A DNA stretch of 64,000 nt from Pristionchus mayeri. Lineage: Eukaryota; Nematoda; Chromadorea; Rhabditida; Neodiplogasteridae. Positions 9,837 to 21,500 of the stretch are shown piece after piece. A model generated the notes under the pieces. The model was not told the origin of the DNA. It worked only from the letters and a program-made list of their open reading frames with translations, and did no database searches. Numbering within the stretch: position 1 is the stretch's first letter; every line of letters begins with the position of its first letter. The DNA lies in NCBI GenBank assembly GCA_036245805.1, contig BTRK01000003.1, forward strand, positions 14,238,464 through 14,302,463, read 5' to 3'. The position numbers were made by a program, and so were the translations under genes.

Positions 9837-12373
9837 TCACCCAGCGCAGAATGCTGCGTAAATTGTATTTCCAGAGTTCGTCTTCCATGCTCCGGTTGTG
9901 GAATTGCAGACGACGTCTTCGTCGATTGGGCTAAATTTTATGAAGGTAATCAATAATGAAAATAATGAAGAATAAATAATGAAAAAAACCTGAAATCTGC
10001 CTACAAAGGTGGGTAAGAGGAAGTGTTCCTAGAATGGAGCGGTTAGGAGGTTCGGTCCTTGGGTCGTAGACCCAACCCGCCTCACAACTTCCACGATGAG
10101 TAAATTGCTTTCACAAAACACGATGCAATATTTGAGTTCAGAGCATACTCTTACTTCCCAGACTGGTCGTGGAGCTTTCCGTTGAATCTGCATCGAAGTT
10201 TCACATTGATTCCGGAATCGATCAATTCAAAAATCCGATATGGCAACTGTAAGCTTGAAAATTTGTTTCAATATATTACTCCATAAGAGACTTGAAAATT
10301 GATATCGAATTTTTATTTTTAATTATTGTATCCTCGAATAGTCACCTCGCAAGTGGAAACTGTGACGGGACAGGGCAAATCGATAAACGTCAACGGCGGA
10401 ACAGAGCATGCTGCAAGACCGCGAAATTTTTCTGTGTTGTGAAATACAGCCAAGAAAACAAGTGAAATGTAGCCAAGAAAACAAACAACTCACAAGCAGC
10501 AAACAATAAGTTTTAGTTTACCTTTCGGTTTTACACAACTCGTGTTTCCAGTCATTCGCTTTGTCAGGTCAACATCAATATCCATGGCTGTAGAAATCCA
10601 ATCTCCATTGTAGCAACTGACTGTAGAAGTGTCGATGATTCCAACTACTGCAATTTCTTGATTCAGAAATGAATCTTGACCTAATCCATTTTTTGGAAAG
10701 TCTATCTGCTGTTATGTTTACGCAAGTTTTTTTGTCATATGCGACATCGTGATAACCAATTTCCTTGCCTTCGTTCATGATCAGCTCATCCTGTCTGCAA
10801 TTGAAGTATGTCGTAGTTGGGCCTTGAGACGTATGTATCTGTACTAGACCGACCATTCCCGAAAAGTCAAACATCCAGCGGTTCAGGGTTGCGCAACCGT
10901 CTGAACACGAATTTCATGTTTGTTCTAGAAACGCAAACATGCCAGTGATATGCAAAAACAACAATACATGTTTCAAATAGTCATACAAAAGTCAGAAAAG
11001 ACACCTGGTCTGACGCAGGTCACGGCCTGTGCTGGATTCCAGTCCGAATATCCGGCTCTGAATCTTCCAGCAGCACACACTAAGCCCCAGACGACATTCC
11101 CATCGTAAACCATGATATCTTGTGAATTTACGCATTTAATGACCTCTCGGGTGCTCTGAAAATCCCGAAAATGTAAGGTAAAATGTAAAATTTCAATGCA
11201 ATATTGAGCGTGCCATTCCATCTGCTTCCATCACGTGTTTTAATTATTTTTATTTCACAGATCAGAAAAAGGAACTGGTATAACTTACTTGATAAAAGCT
11301 TCCAGGAAGCCTCGGTCGGACTCATTGGCGCTACCGACTTATCGAATGGGTAGCACTCCTTTCCCGTCGGGCATTCTCCTTCCGCAGGCATTACTGAGCA
11401 CTCCTCTTTGAGTTCTGCAGCTAAAAGGAATCAAGGATCTATTGAATCTCTCCCAAAAGATTCATCACTTTCTCTTAGTCCACATCCCAATTTGATTTGA
11501 TTTCCAATCGGAATTCCCATTCCGAAATTGTACGCCCATTCTCCAGATTTCGGGTTACAGTCTAAACCACCAGAGGTGAATCGCGGGGAATGCTGAAGCA
11601 GCCATCAATTTGTGGTATTGATTTAGATCCGGAAAACCTCAGTAGCATAGACGATAATTCCTTCTGGGCAATTTGCACTGATTTTGTCTCCATATTCAAA
11701 AGTCCTAAGCGGTTTGCAATCAACACATAGTTCCTGTTTCGTGGCGAGCTCGTAGGGGCATACTGCGCGCTGTAAGATTGATAGAACCATCGAAGTGCAT
11801 GTATACATGAAGAAAAAAACATGATTTAATTTTCGAAATTATATTTGTTGCTCAATTTTGCAATGATTGGCGGTGTACAGGCGAACTGTGTTGTGCCGGA
11901 AGATTCAAGTATCTGGCAAACATCTGAAAATGTATATCACGAACTTATTGTGATAATATAGCTTTCGAAACAACCCATCCATTCCACCCATTCCTCATAT
12001 GAAGATCTATATTCACCCGTTCATCTACCAAGCATATCCATTATATTATTCCACTATTACAACAAAATAATTCACTGTTATCGTAGTTGTAAGCGTCGCA
12101 GCCTTTGTCCTTTGTCGAGCAAAACATCTCACATTCAGATTCGCTGGACGCCGGTAGACGAAAGCTCCTAGACACGCCAGACAACGTCTGGATTATTATA
12201 TAAAAAATATAATATAGTTTAAGAAAAAAATATATTTTAAATTTTTATCTGCTGGCATATTCGCCAAATAAGAATAAGTTACTCACCGTATTCTGGTACA
12301 CTCTGACAATGAGACTGAGTGATGGTGCCGCGCAGCACATTAGTAGCAGCAGCAAGGGCAATGCTTTGGACAT
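9837..12373 (-). pseudogene. secreted cysteine-rich multi-module protein, copy B (damaged)
   Basis: Paralogue of copy A with matching exon lengths: 12287-12373, 12076-12187, 11856-11923, 11638-11769, 11469-11592, 11289-11414, 11005-11155, 10722-10900, 10522-10647, 10346-10431, 10155-10246 and 9837-9930. Exon 1 gives the signal peptide MSKALPLLLLLMCCAAPS. A PAN/CW-like module follows (SECEMFCS...GCDAYNYD), then repeated C..G.W....C units and a C-terminus ending YAAFCAG. The product would be secreted; its role is unknown. Damage: the exon 3 donor reads TT (AAATTGAGC) where copy A has GT (AAAGTGAGT). Exon 6 carries a 4-bp tandem duplication (plus strand TCGGTCGG, 11312-11319) that shifts the frame. 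The exon 8 to 9 phase does not close with canonical sites. Copies A and B carry different lesions. Confidence 0.6.
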
Positions 12374-12802
12374 TCCAAACTCTAGGAGATATATTGGTAG
12401 AAGATAATTTATATGCGGAAAATGATCATGAAATTCAAGTGGGACCGATCTGCAGTATTGGAAAGCATTCCAGGAGAAAGACCCTAACAAGGGAGTAAGA
12501 TGGAACGAAGACTGGTTCCTCTGCCGTCTTCTCCTAGTAACACACACTAAAATCAGGAGTGGCCGAAGATGGATGGATCTAGGGAGGGCTCAGAAGGAAA
12601 CTGCTCTCTTCAATCTTCCTACTACTCTGGTTGCTTCCAGCCAGTAGGTGGGCAACTGGTCCCACTGATCGGGGTACTGGTTACCAACTAGTCTGGAAAC
12701 TGGTTAACGAGTGGTTAGATGTACTTGACCAGTGCGCCCCAACGGCCTACTGGTTGGGAGAAACCAGAGTTCGAAAGACGATACTCGTATCATTCTTCTT
12801 GC

Positions 12803-13308
12803 GGGGGGCGGACAAAAGAGCAACGGACAACAGAGCAACGGAACGCCGAATTTTCAAAATGTATGAAGCAGGAACATGGGAGTTGTTGCATTGTTACTAG
12901 TATGCGCTCCACAATACCGCACTGCCTACATCGCCTACCTAGGTGATCTTGAATTTCAGTCCCCACCTATGGGTTCATGGTCTAAAATTTGGATGGAAAT
13001 TCATAAACCCCCAAAGCCGAAATCAATCGATACCCATGATACTCGGATAAGTAGTTACTGCAGTACTACAATATTGAGCGGTTACAGTATTTATCGTTTA
13101 TCTAATCATGAATTTCCACCTAAATTCGCAATTTTATACCATGAACCCCATAGATGCATAGATGGGGAGAGAAACTCATGATCGCCTAGGTGGAGGATCT
13201 AAACATAATGGTTTAGTGTAGCACATACAAATAACAATGCAACACCCCCCAAGTTCCTACTTCGACTCTCCAGCGAACGGTGATCCGTTGCTCTTTTGTC
13301 CCCCCCCC
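12803..13308. mobile_element. foldback MITE with 7-bp target duplication
   Basis: The left end GGGGGGCGGACAAAAGAG is mirrored at the right end (CTCTTTTGTCCCCCCCC). TTCTTGC flanks both sides (12796-12802 and 13309-13315). An inner hairpin at about 12934-13196 carries TTCATGG...CCATGAA. The duplicate region near 3290-3305 shows the uninterrupted target, so this is a post-duplication insertion. A relative occurs at about 48955-49376. Confidence 0.75.
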
Positions 13309-13539
13309 TTCTTGCTATCTCGCAGGTTGGACAGGTGAGAGAGCAGACATAATGGAGAGAGTAGTCTCTTGCGAAACCATCCCTAGAAGTGGATACATTA
13401 GTAAGCCTGAAGTAAGTTTGTGCAAGCGAAAGCTACTATGGCCGCTTCCTCTTTATTTCTGTCGCTCATTTTATCTGGGGAAGGAACCATTAATGACAAG
13501 CCGCATCCTCTTCTTGAGACAGGGCTCGCAACACAACTA

Positions 13540-14451
13540 TTAGGCTGTTGCATAAGTCTTGTGGTTTTTTGTGTCAGTACTTTGAACGATCATAACTCGC
13601 GTGTATCAAATCGCAATGGCCAACCAACGTGGTGTTGTTTAGGGATATGCTTGAACTTCGCTCACGTATATTTCAATCAAACCGATCATGCAACCAACGC
13701 AAGCAATTATGATTAACCCAATTGCAAAAAAAGCACAACATTTAGATTTAAATTTATTTATCTAAATATTTTAAGGGAAAATTCATGAAACAACTTCATA
13801 ATGTTGGGTGAGAAGTACCATTGATGTTCTTTCAAAAAATAGGTTAGACATGACATGTGAGTGGATTTGAACCAAATTACATGATAACAAAAATATGAGC
13901 ATACCCAGGCTGCATGTGACTTGTACCTGCTTTTCTAAATGGAAGACCAATCATACAGGCTCCGTCATGTGTGCGCTATATGCACCCACGAAGAGGCTAT
14001 ATCCTCGTAAGAAATATTGGCGCTTGCTTGTTTCCCCTTTCAGAAAATCTGAATTCCTCATTTTTCAGAAATATGCAAAATGAACACAGAAATGCAACAT
14101 GCAGTCATTTTGCAGATCAACTCATTCCTAAAAATGATCTAGCTTCCAGTATGCATAAGAAAAAGCATTATAGGGTAAAGGTGGGAGCTTCATATAACCA
14201 CCATGAATTGAGCATTCATGCTTCAGAGGAAACATAATATTGAAAAATGTTGCTTTTTCGATGGATGAATTTTCGTAATTTTAACTGGATCCTGTTCTCG
14301 CCTCTCTGATTGGGCAATGATGATAGGGTGCGCATATGTAAGAGTATGCAAGGCCTCATTAGTTATCAATATCCCGAAGTTCATCTATCAATCCAACAGG
14401 AAGATGGAAGGTAAAATATCAAAATTCCACAGGACTTTTGCAACAACCTAA
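13540..14451. mobile_element. mariner-type non-autonomous element
   Basis: A 912-bp element with terminal repeats TTAGGCTGTTGCATAAG and (reverse complement) TTAGGTTGTTGCAAAAG. It is flanked by TA at 13538-13539 and 14452-14453. The left-hand duplicate has no such insertion: the GGGCTCGCAACAC context continues directly at 3514-3535. No transposase domain is recognisable inside. Confidence 0.75.
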
Positions 14452-14535
14452 TACAGTAGTTAGTGTTCCTGTTTTCGACATTTTTTTTCTGTATTTCTAA
14501 CTCATTCCGGGCATTCCCACTTAAAATAAAATAAC

Positions 14536-15393
14536 TGATACATTTATCGCAAATAATCTCACAATCAATCAGTACTGATAATGGCTCCGATTACTCGTAG
14601 TACTATCGCTACAGTTGGTGGAAGTGAGAGCCGGGAAATTTACCGAAAAAAGGAAATTGACCGAGCCTGGAAATCGACCGATCCGGGAAATCATCGGCCG
14701 AGAACCGGCTTTCAGTCCTCAATCCCGCTTCTCGCTCGTGGTCCGGCTTCGCAGCATGTTCGCGATGCTCAGCATCGAGGGATACCTGGAATTGATCTTT
14801 GATCTCTGATCGTCATTATTATAATTTTCTTTTGCGATTACTATCCATAAAAGATTAAGTGTGGCTATTTTTAGAGCCATATTATTAAAAATTGAGCGAA
14901 CATTACTTCACGACTCGTTAAAGGAGGTGTAAAGGCAACCGCGCGCCCGGTTGAAATATGTTTCAATTAGAGTAGAACTCTCTTCAAGTCGCGTGCTCTC
15001 TCGCTGGTTGCCTGAGCTTTCCCTGATTTGGCTCCCCGCCAACTACCGCTAGCTCTGTTCGTAATGGAGGTATCAACGTGAAAATTTCGGAACTTCTTAT
15101 CGTTGGGGAGATCTAGGCCGTGCATATGAAAGCTTCACAAGTTGAATTTTCCCTTTGGTCCTCCTTTAATGCAGACCTTGAAAGCACGCAACGCGCCACT
15201 CCTCCCTCTCTCAAACCCGGCGAAGTTAGCGCGCTCTCTCTCCCCAGCCTATTTATGCGAACTCGCCCTCCGATTGCGAAACGAGGACTCGTCCCCCTCT
15301 TTAGCCGATCCCACAATTAAGAGACCCTCCACCAGAGAACGTAACAATTGATGTGGGTACACGGATGGCCAAAAATTCGATAATTTCAATACT
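14536..15393. repeat. 858-bp block, right copy
   Basis: Right-hand partner of 3544-4401, in register with no net length change and a handful of substitutions. It includes the TTAA-flanked MITE at 14922-15165. It lies just beyond the TMEM120 stop codon. Confidence 0.8.
14922..15165. mobile_element. TTAA-flanked MITE (piggyBac-like), copy 2
   Basis: AGGAGG...CCTCCT ends with TTAA at 14918-14921 and 15166-15169. Same length and nearly the same sequence as 3930-4173, so it was copied with the block rather than inserted independently. Confidence 0.7.
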
Positions 15394-15546
15394 CAGCATC
15401 GAAGGATACCTAGAAGTGATCTTTCATCTTTCTCATCCTTCATTATCAACTTCTGACTTCTTCTATGTAATAATATCCAATTCATAGAAAATCCATTATA
15501 TTTTGGCTATTCTTAGAGCTTGTTTCATTACAAAAATTAACAGTAA

Positions 15547-18500
15547 TTACTTGGATGTTAGAGAATGTTTCCTTTCAGTGGGCGTTTCTTTGATCTTCTG
15601 GAAGACGATGCCTGAAAATATTTTAATAGTAAGTCGCTCTCATTATTTGCAGAGGCGTATCATCACCATCTAAATCGGGCATCACTGCAAGACTGTGGAT
15701 AAACTATGGAGAAATAGCAAGGGCGGCGTGAATTCTATCGTCTCTATTTTTTTCCCCACTTTTTCCCCGCTTTTTTCGTATTTTTCAATATTCACACTGC
15801 TGAGACAGTACTGTACTTTCCATTTTCGAGGTTAAGTAAGATGATCGTGAAACTCACCCGAGACCATGATGAGATTGCCCACGCCGACTATTGCAAGAAG
15901 AACGCTGAGACCGAGCACCTGCAGAATTACGGTATGATGGTATGTTACAGTAAGATTGTGATTTTTTAGTCTACCAGCTAGACAACGGTGGTTATGTAAA
16001 CCGTCAATTAAGGTTTGATTGCACAAAGAGCGAGACAGCATTTCAGAGAATTTTGATTTTGTGATTTTGTGAATTTTGATTGAGTGAATTGCAGCTATTC
16101 TCACCTGCCACACGCAGTGTTCGCGACTCAGCCACATCATGAGGAGCGAGTACGAGTTGTACAGTTCGAAGAACTGAAGTGATCTTTGATCTTTCACGCA
16201 TAATTGAATCATACATGATCTACTCTTTTCGTTTTTATCATTACCAATAGAGAAGAAAATCAATTTTAAAAAGGTTAAAATAGTGAAAAAAACGAACATA
16301 AGCGATGGCCAAGAAGGGCAGCAGAAAGGTGAGACCATGGAACATCCAGCTGGCGAAGCCTTCTGGAAAATAACGGCGAAATTTTATTGGAACATTCGTT
16401 TTGCAAGTAATTATTGTTTGTTTCTTAACTCAACGAACCCTGCCCACGAATGTAAAATAAATTAATGCAAGTACTTTATGTGAGTGGCCATACGAACTTC
16501 TCACTAGTTAGAGAAGTCCGCTATTGTGTGTATTCGGTGTGACAAAGGCAAAGATTCAATTATCGTCACAATTAATTATTACACAACAGGTGAACGAGGA
16601 AACTACGCTAAATAACTAAATGGAAGGGAAAGGAAAGGGCTATACTAGTTTGGAACTTAGAGGGAAATGATCCAACAAGTTGTAGATTGGGGAAAGGGCT
16701 GGAGCGAGTGAAGAAGAAGTAGTCCGGTCGGTCGTCGATACGACGGAGAAGCACCGATGATTTTGGCGCTTAATGGAGTGGGTAATTAATGAGAAATGCT
16801 CGTCAAACGGCAATGGAAATACGAGGTGATGAATACAACGGCATAAGGCCGAGGGAGAAAGAGAGAAGTGCCGAGACGCCGGCACAGACCGACGCCCGGT
16901 ATGAGCGGTAAAAACGTGAAGGGATACGAAACAACCCGTAAGCACAGGCTAACGGGTTGCATAAATAGTAAGGATTGGAAAGATAATGATTAGAAGCATA
17001 AAAACGTTGATAACAACGTGGTAAACACGTTTAAATCGATTGGTTTGGGAATCTCGCAAGATTTCGTAACATTGCGAAAGAATGGATTAAGTGTCGCAAC
17101 GCGCGGGCGATTCAAAATTGAATTCTTTTTGGCATGGTGCCAAAATGGGTTTGGGATTGCGAAAGTTGATTATTACTTGAATGAATGGAATTTGGGTATC
17201 GATTTAGAGGAAATCGGTACACTCCCGGCGGCGGAAAGTGTACGGTGGAATTGGATTTGGGATTGGAAAATGGAGAGAATGGACTGGACCACTCGAGAAG
17301 ATACTAGTGGAGAGTGGAGTGAACGGTTGGTGGATGGGGATTGAGTGGTGAAAGGTTGAAAGAAAGAAAAAAAAAGGAAAATTAAGAAAGACAATTAACG
17401 ATGTACCTAGAATTGCAAGAAAAATATGATTGGGGGACAATACAAGTTTACAAAGTGCCAATCTGGCCGAATTCTAAGTGGGGAATTCTCCTGGCTCCAT
17501 TCGGGGAGGACGACCTTCTTCTCGCATGTTCTTTGTTGATCTTCGGTCGTTGGCCGCAATGGATGGCGGGTGGTCATGGCCTCGTCGGGTAGAGTGAGGG
17601 TTATGACCCGTTGTCAGCCTGGAATTGGTCGAGTGACTGGATTGATGATGATTGGAAAATTTCAGTGTGTGGTCACTCTGGAATCCTGGGGAGAGGGAAA
17701 AGAGAGGCAGGGCCCGGGTGCTTATTGGGTGGTCACTACGGTTGATGGGCTTGTGCTGATAGGCGAAATGTCTATAGTGTGCATGTGCCTTTCCCTCTAC
17801 TCTGGCTGAAGTGATACTATCATGGGGAATGGGAAACTCCTGATCACAATTGTACGAACTAGTGACACTGCGAGGGGAATGATTGTGCACCGATCGATGA
17901 TTGGAATCTCTGGAGCTGTATAATGGATAGTAGAGTGCTCCTGAGTGTGCATTAACTACCCTAGTGTCGATCGTATGGAAGCTGGGGATGATGGCTGGAC
18001 ACTGTGAATTGTTGAATGGAAGGGAAGAAGTGGTATCAGAAGTGATCGGAGGTTGGTGCGAACTAGTGGCAGATAGTTCCGATGAAACCTCGTGAGATTG
18101 CACCGATGGATGCGCGATGAACATGGGAGGCTGCATAGAAATTTCATCAGAGGGTGTGGTAGAATGCGCGGTAGAATGCAAAGAGGAGGGAGAGGGCTCC
18201 ACAGAGACCTCGTGAGACTGCGCGGAAGGATGCGTGATGGATGTGGGGGGTTCCGCAGATACCTCATGAGGGTGCGCAGTAGAATGGGAGAAGGCTGGAT
18301 GCTCATGAGAAAGCGCAGAAGAGTGCGCAGTGGTCGTAATTTGGTGGGTGGTAATCGGGGGATGGGTGTGGGGTTGTGTAACGAGTGACTAAGTGGTTGC
18401 CTCTGGCTGTACTAAGCCATCGATGCGAGGTTGAGACACTGCGCTGTATGCCGCAGTGACAGTAGACGGAAGTTGATGGGTGATGAGTGACAGTTCGGGA

Positions 18501-21500
18501 GTCATCATCGTCGAATTGGAAGTCTCTGGATGGCTGGGTGTTTCACTACTGCACATGGAAAGCGATGGGGAATGGTGCGCGACGAGCGACTTCTCGGAAG
18601 TCGCCATCGATGATGTATTGTGTGCGTGTTCAGCTGAGAACGCGTGAGGATGGGATCTCTCAGGTGTCGTCATAGTGACAGTGGCTAGAGGAGATCGAGA
18701 TGAGGCAACCGCTCGGGGCTGACACTCAGTGTTGGTCGTTGGGTTGGCAGTGCCGTACTCAGAAGGTGATCTGGTACTTGTCGCCATACCAACTAAGGGT
18801 GGGTGGGGTGTAAGCGTGCAAGCAGAGGAAACGAGGCCAGTGAGATTAGTGGATGAATGCGCAGGGCTGGGAGGGTCGCAATGGACAGTACGCGTTTGAA
18901 AGGGAGACGATGTGAGGGTCGCGTTATTGCTCTTTGACACGTGCATGAGTGAATGACCCGTAGTGTGATGAGGCTTGGGCTCATTGAGGGGTGAGCTCGT
19001 ACATGAGTGAGGTGATGTGGATGGAGGTTGAATGGAACCGACTACGAATGGACCGACTGAAGACTGAACAAGTCGGTAGCCACAAGGGAGAATGGTCTCT
19101 ACAGCACCCTCGAGTAGTTTGAGAGTGTGTCCAATACTCAGCAGCAAGTCAGTTGATGTAATGGACTCCTTGGAGAAACGGCTTGGAACTGATCCAATAG
19201 CTGATTGAAGTACACTGATGTCATCGTCGGGGAGAGCATAAGTATGAACTGTATTGATCGAGGATGCTTCTCGGACAACAGCTTCGAATTCAACTACTCC
19301 TCGATTGGTGAGTAGTCCTACTCTGACAACATCGAATGTATCAACTACTGGGGGGTTGTTGTCAATTCCTTGGATGGTCATCGCGCGTCTATCGATTGGG
19401 GCTAGAGAGAGTCTTTTTACTGCGTCGCTAGTGATGAGAGTGACTTGTGATCCGTGATCGAGATGGATGTTGGCGTTGAAAGCCTCTGCGGAATCTGGAT
19501 CAGGATTCGTAAGGATAGCCCTAGTGGTGTAGAGTCTACCGGGGTGTGGGTCGAGAGTGGTTGCCGTATTGGCTGAAGCATCGAGAACTTTCTCACAGAT
19601 GGCTTTGTTGTGCTTGCCAGCACATGCACTACATTTCCTAACGCAAGAGTGAGTAGTATGTTTGCTGGAGAAACAACAGAAGCAGAATGATTTCTGCTTG
19701 AGAATATCGATTCTGTCCTTGAGTGATGTAACTAGTGCGCATTCGCCACTGTAGGCATGTTCCCCACAGAAAACACACGTTGGTCCTTGGGTTGACTTGC
19801 CATTGGATGGGATGGAATGCTCAACAGTGGATGATTTCGGCTTGTGGTTTGGGGAGGAATCAAAATTGTTAGAAGCGCTAACGGAACCCTGATGCCGTTC
19901 AGATATGGCGCGAGTGATCGTCACGTCTTCTAGTTCAGTTCGGATTGTGTCCTCCATGTACTGAAGTGCGCCAAGCAAGGTATCTGATTTGCGTCTCCAA
20001 ATGAGGGCGATGAAGCGAGAGTGAACGCGATCAGCTATTTGCTGCTGTGTCAAGAGACCATTCAACCCACAACTATCATCAATTGTGTGCACAATGTTAA
20101 TCATTGACCGAACTGCGTCGAGTTGGTCTTCTAATCGAATGGACTTGGAGCGAATCCTAAGCAGGGATTGGAGAAGAGTGGCCTGAGTCAAGTCTTGTCG
20201 GCCGTACTCTTTCTCTAGTCGGTCGATGATTTTCTGGAGAAAGTTCTGTGTGGTGGGGATGGATGATACAAGTGAGAGTGCGGTGCTTCTCAGACTAGAC
20301 CGGACTTAGAATGCTTTTTCTACTTCGTTGAGATGGGATTGGGACAATATTAGAGAATCGAGCTGATACTTGTAAGCTGGCCATCTCGTAATATCAGAAC
20401 CGTCGAAAGATTCAAGTTTGATCGCCGGAAGGGACAGATTGGGATGGTGAGTGGGGTTTGATTGACTAGTAGCAATATGCGCCTCAATGCTGACCAACTT
20501 CTGAGTGAGTGATGTCATTGTCGAAACGCTCGACGCAATGAAAGATTGGAGAGAAGGGTCAACACTGTCGGCATTGGTACCAGAGGAGGGAGGGTCGTTT
20601 GATTGGGGAGAGGAAGACGCGTCAGTACTAGTGGTGGGAGCGACGTTGGATGGGGGAGGAATGGAAACTTGCAACAGCGCGTTGAGACGCGACTTTGCTG
20701 CCACTATGGTGAACTCAATTTTTTCTTTCATGGAAGAAACAATTTCACTCACAGTGGAGGGGTCTTGCTCCATCCCACTTCCTCCATCCGTTCCTCTCAG
20801 GAACTCGTTCTGCGCATTGATTTCTTCGATCTTTTTATCCTCATCATCCATACTCTCAATTGCTCGAGTGAGACTCGTGACTGCGTCTCTGTAATCGATG
20901 GATTTGGAATGGACTTCCACGAGTTGATTCGTAATCTCAGTGGAAATGGTCGAGATCTCCTCGATGCTTGCCACTTGGTTCAACTCGATGGATTTGGATT
21001 TGATGGAATCGATATCCGAATGGATTGAGCCAATGATGGCTTGGAGTTTCTTGTACTGGGCGTCGAAAGTCGTCATTTTCCTTGACCTCCGACCACAGTT
21101 GACTTTGGAGAGGTCAATGGTGAATGGAGAATGCTTTGTAAAGCCACGCGGGAACTTAGACTTGGACTGGGTTTGGTTTAAAACCGATGCACCATATACG
21201 GACTTCTCACTAGTTAGAGAAGTCCGCTATTGTGTGTATTCGGTGTGACAAAGGCAAAGATTCAATTATCGTCACAATTAATTATTACACAACAGGTGAA
21301 CGAGGAAACTACGCTAAATAACTAAATGGAAGGGAAAGGAAAGGGCTATACTAGTTTGGAACTTAGAGGGAAATGATCCAACCAGTTGTAGATTGGGGAA
21401 AGGGCTGGAGCGAGTGAAGAAGAAGTAGTCCGGTCGGTCGTCGATACGACGGAGAAGCACCGATGATTTTGGCGCTTAATGGAGTGGGTAATTAATGAGA

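Noticed and set aside
16640..16945. 101-aa minus-strand frame, repeated at 21346-21651
   Set aside because: It lies wholly inside the LTRs; it is non-coding terminal repeat.
20505..21028. Plus-strand frames of 129 and 141 aa opposite gag
   Set aside because: Antisense shadows of the coiled-coil gag frame.
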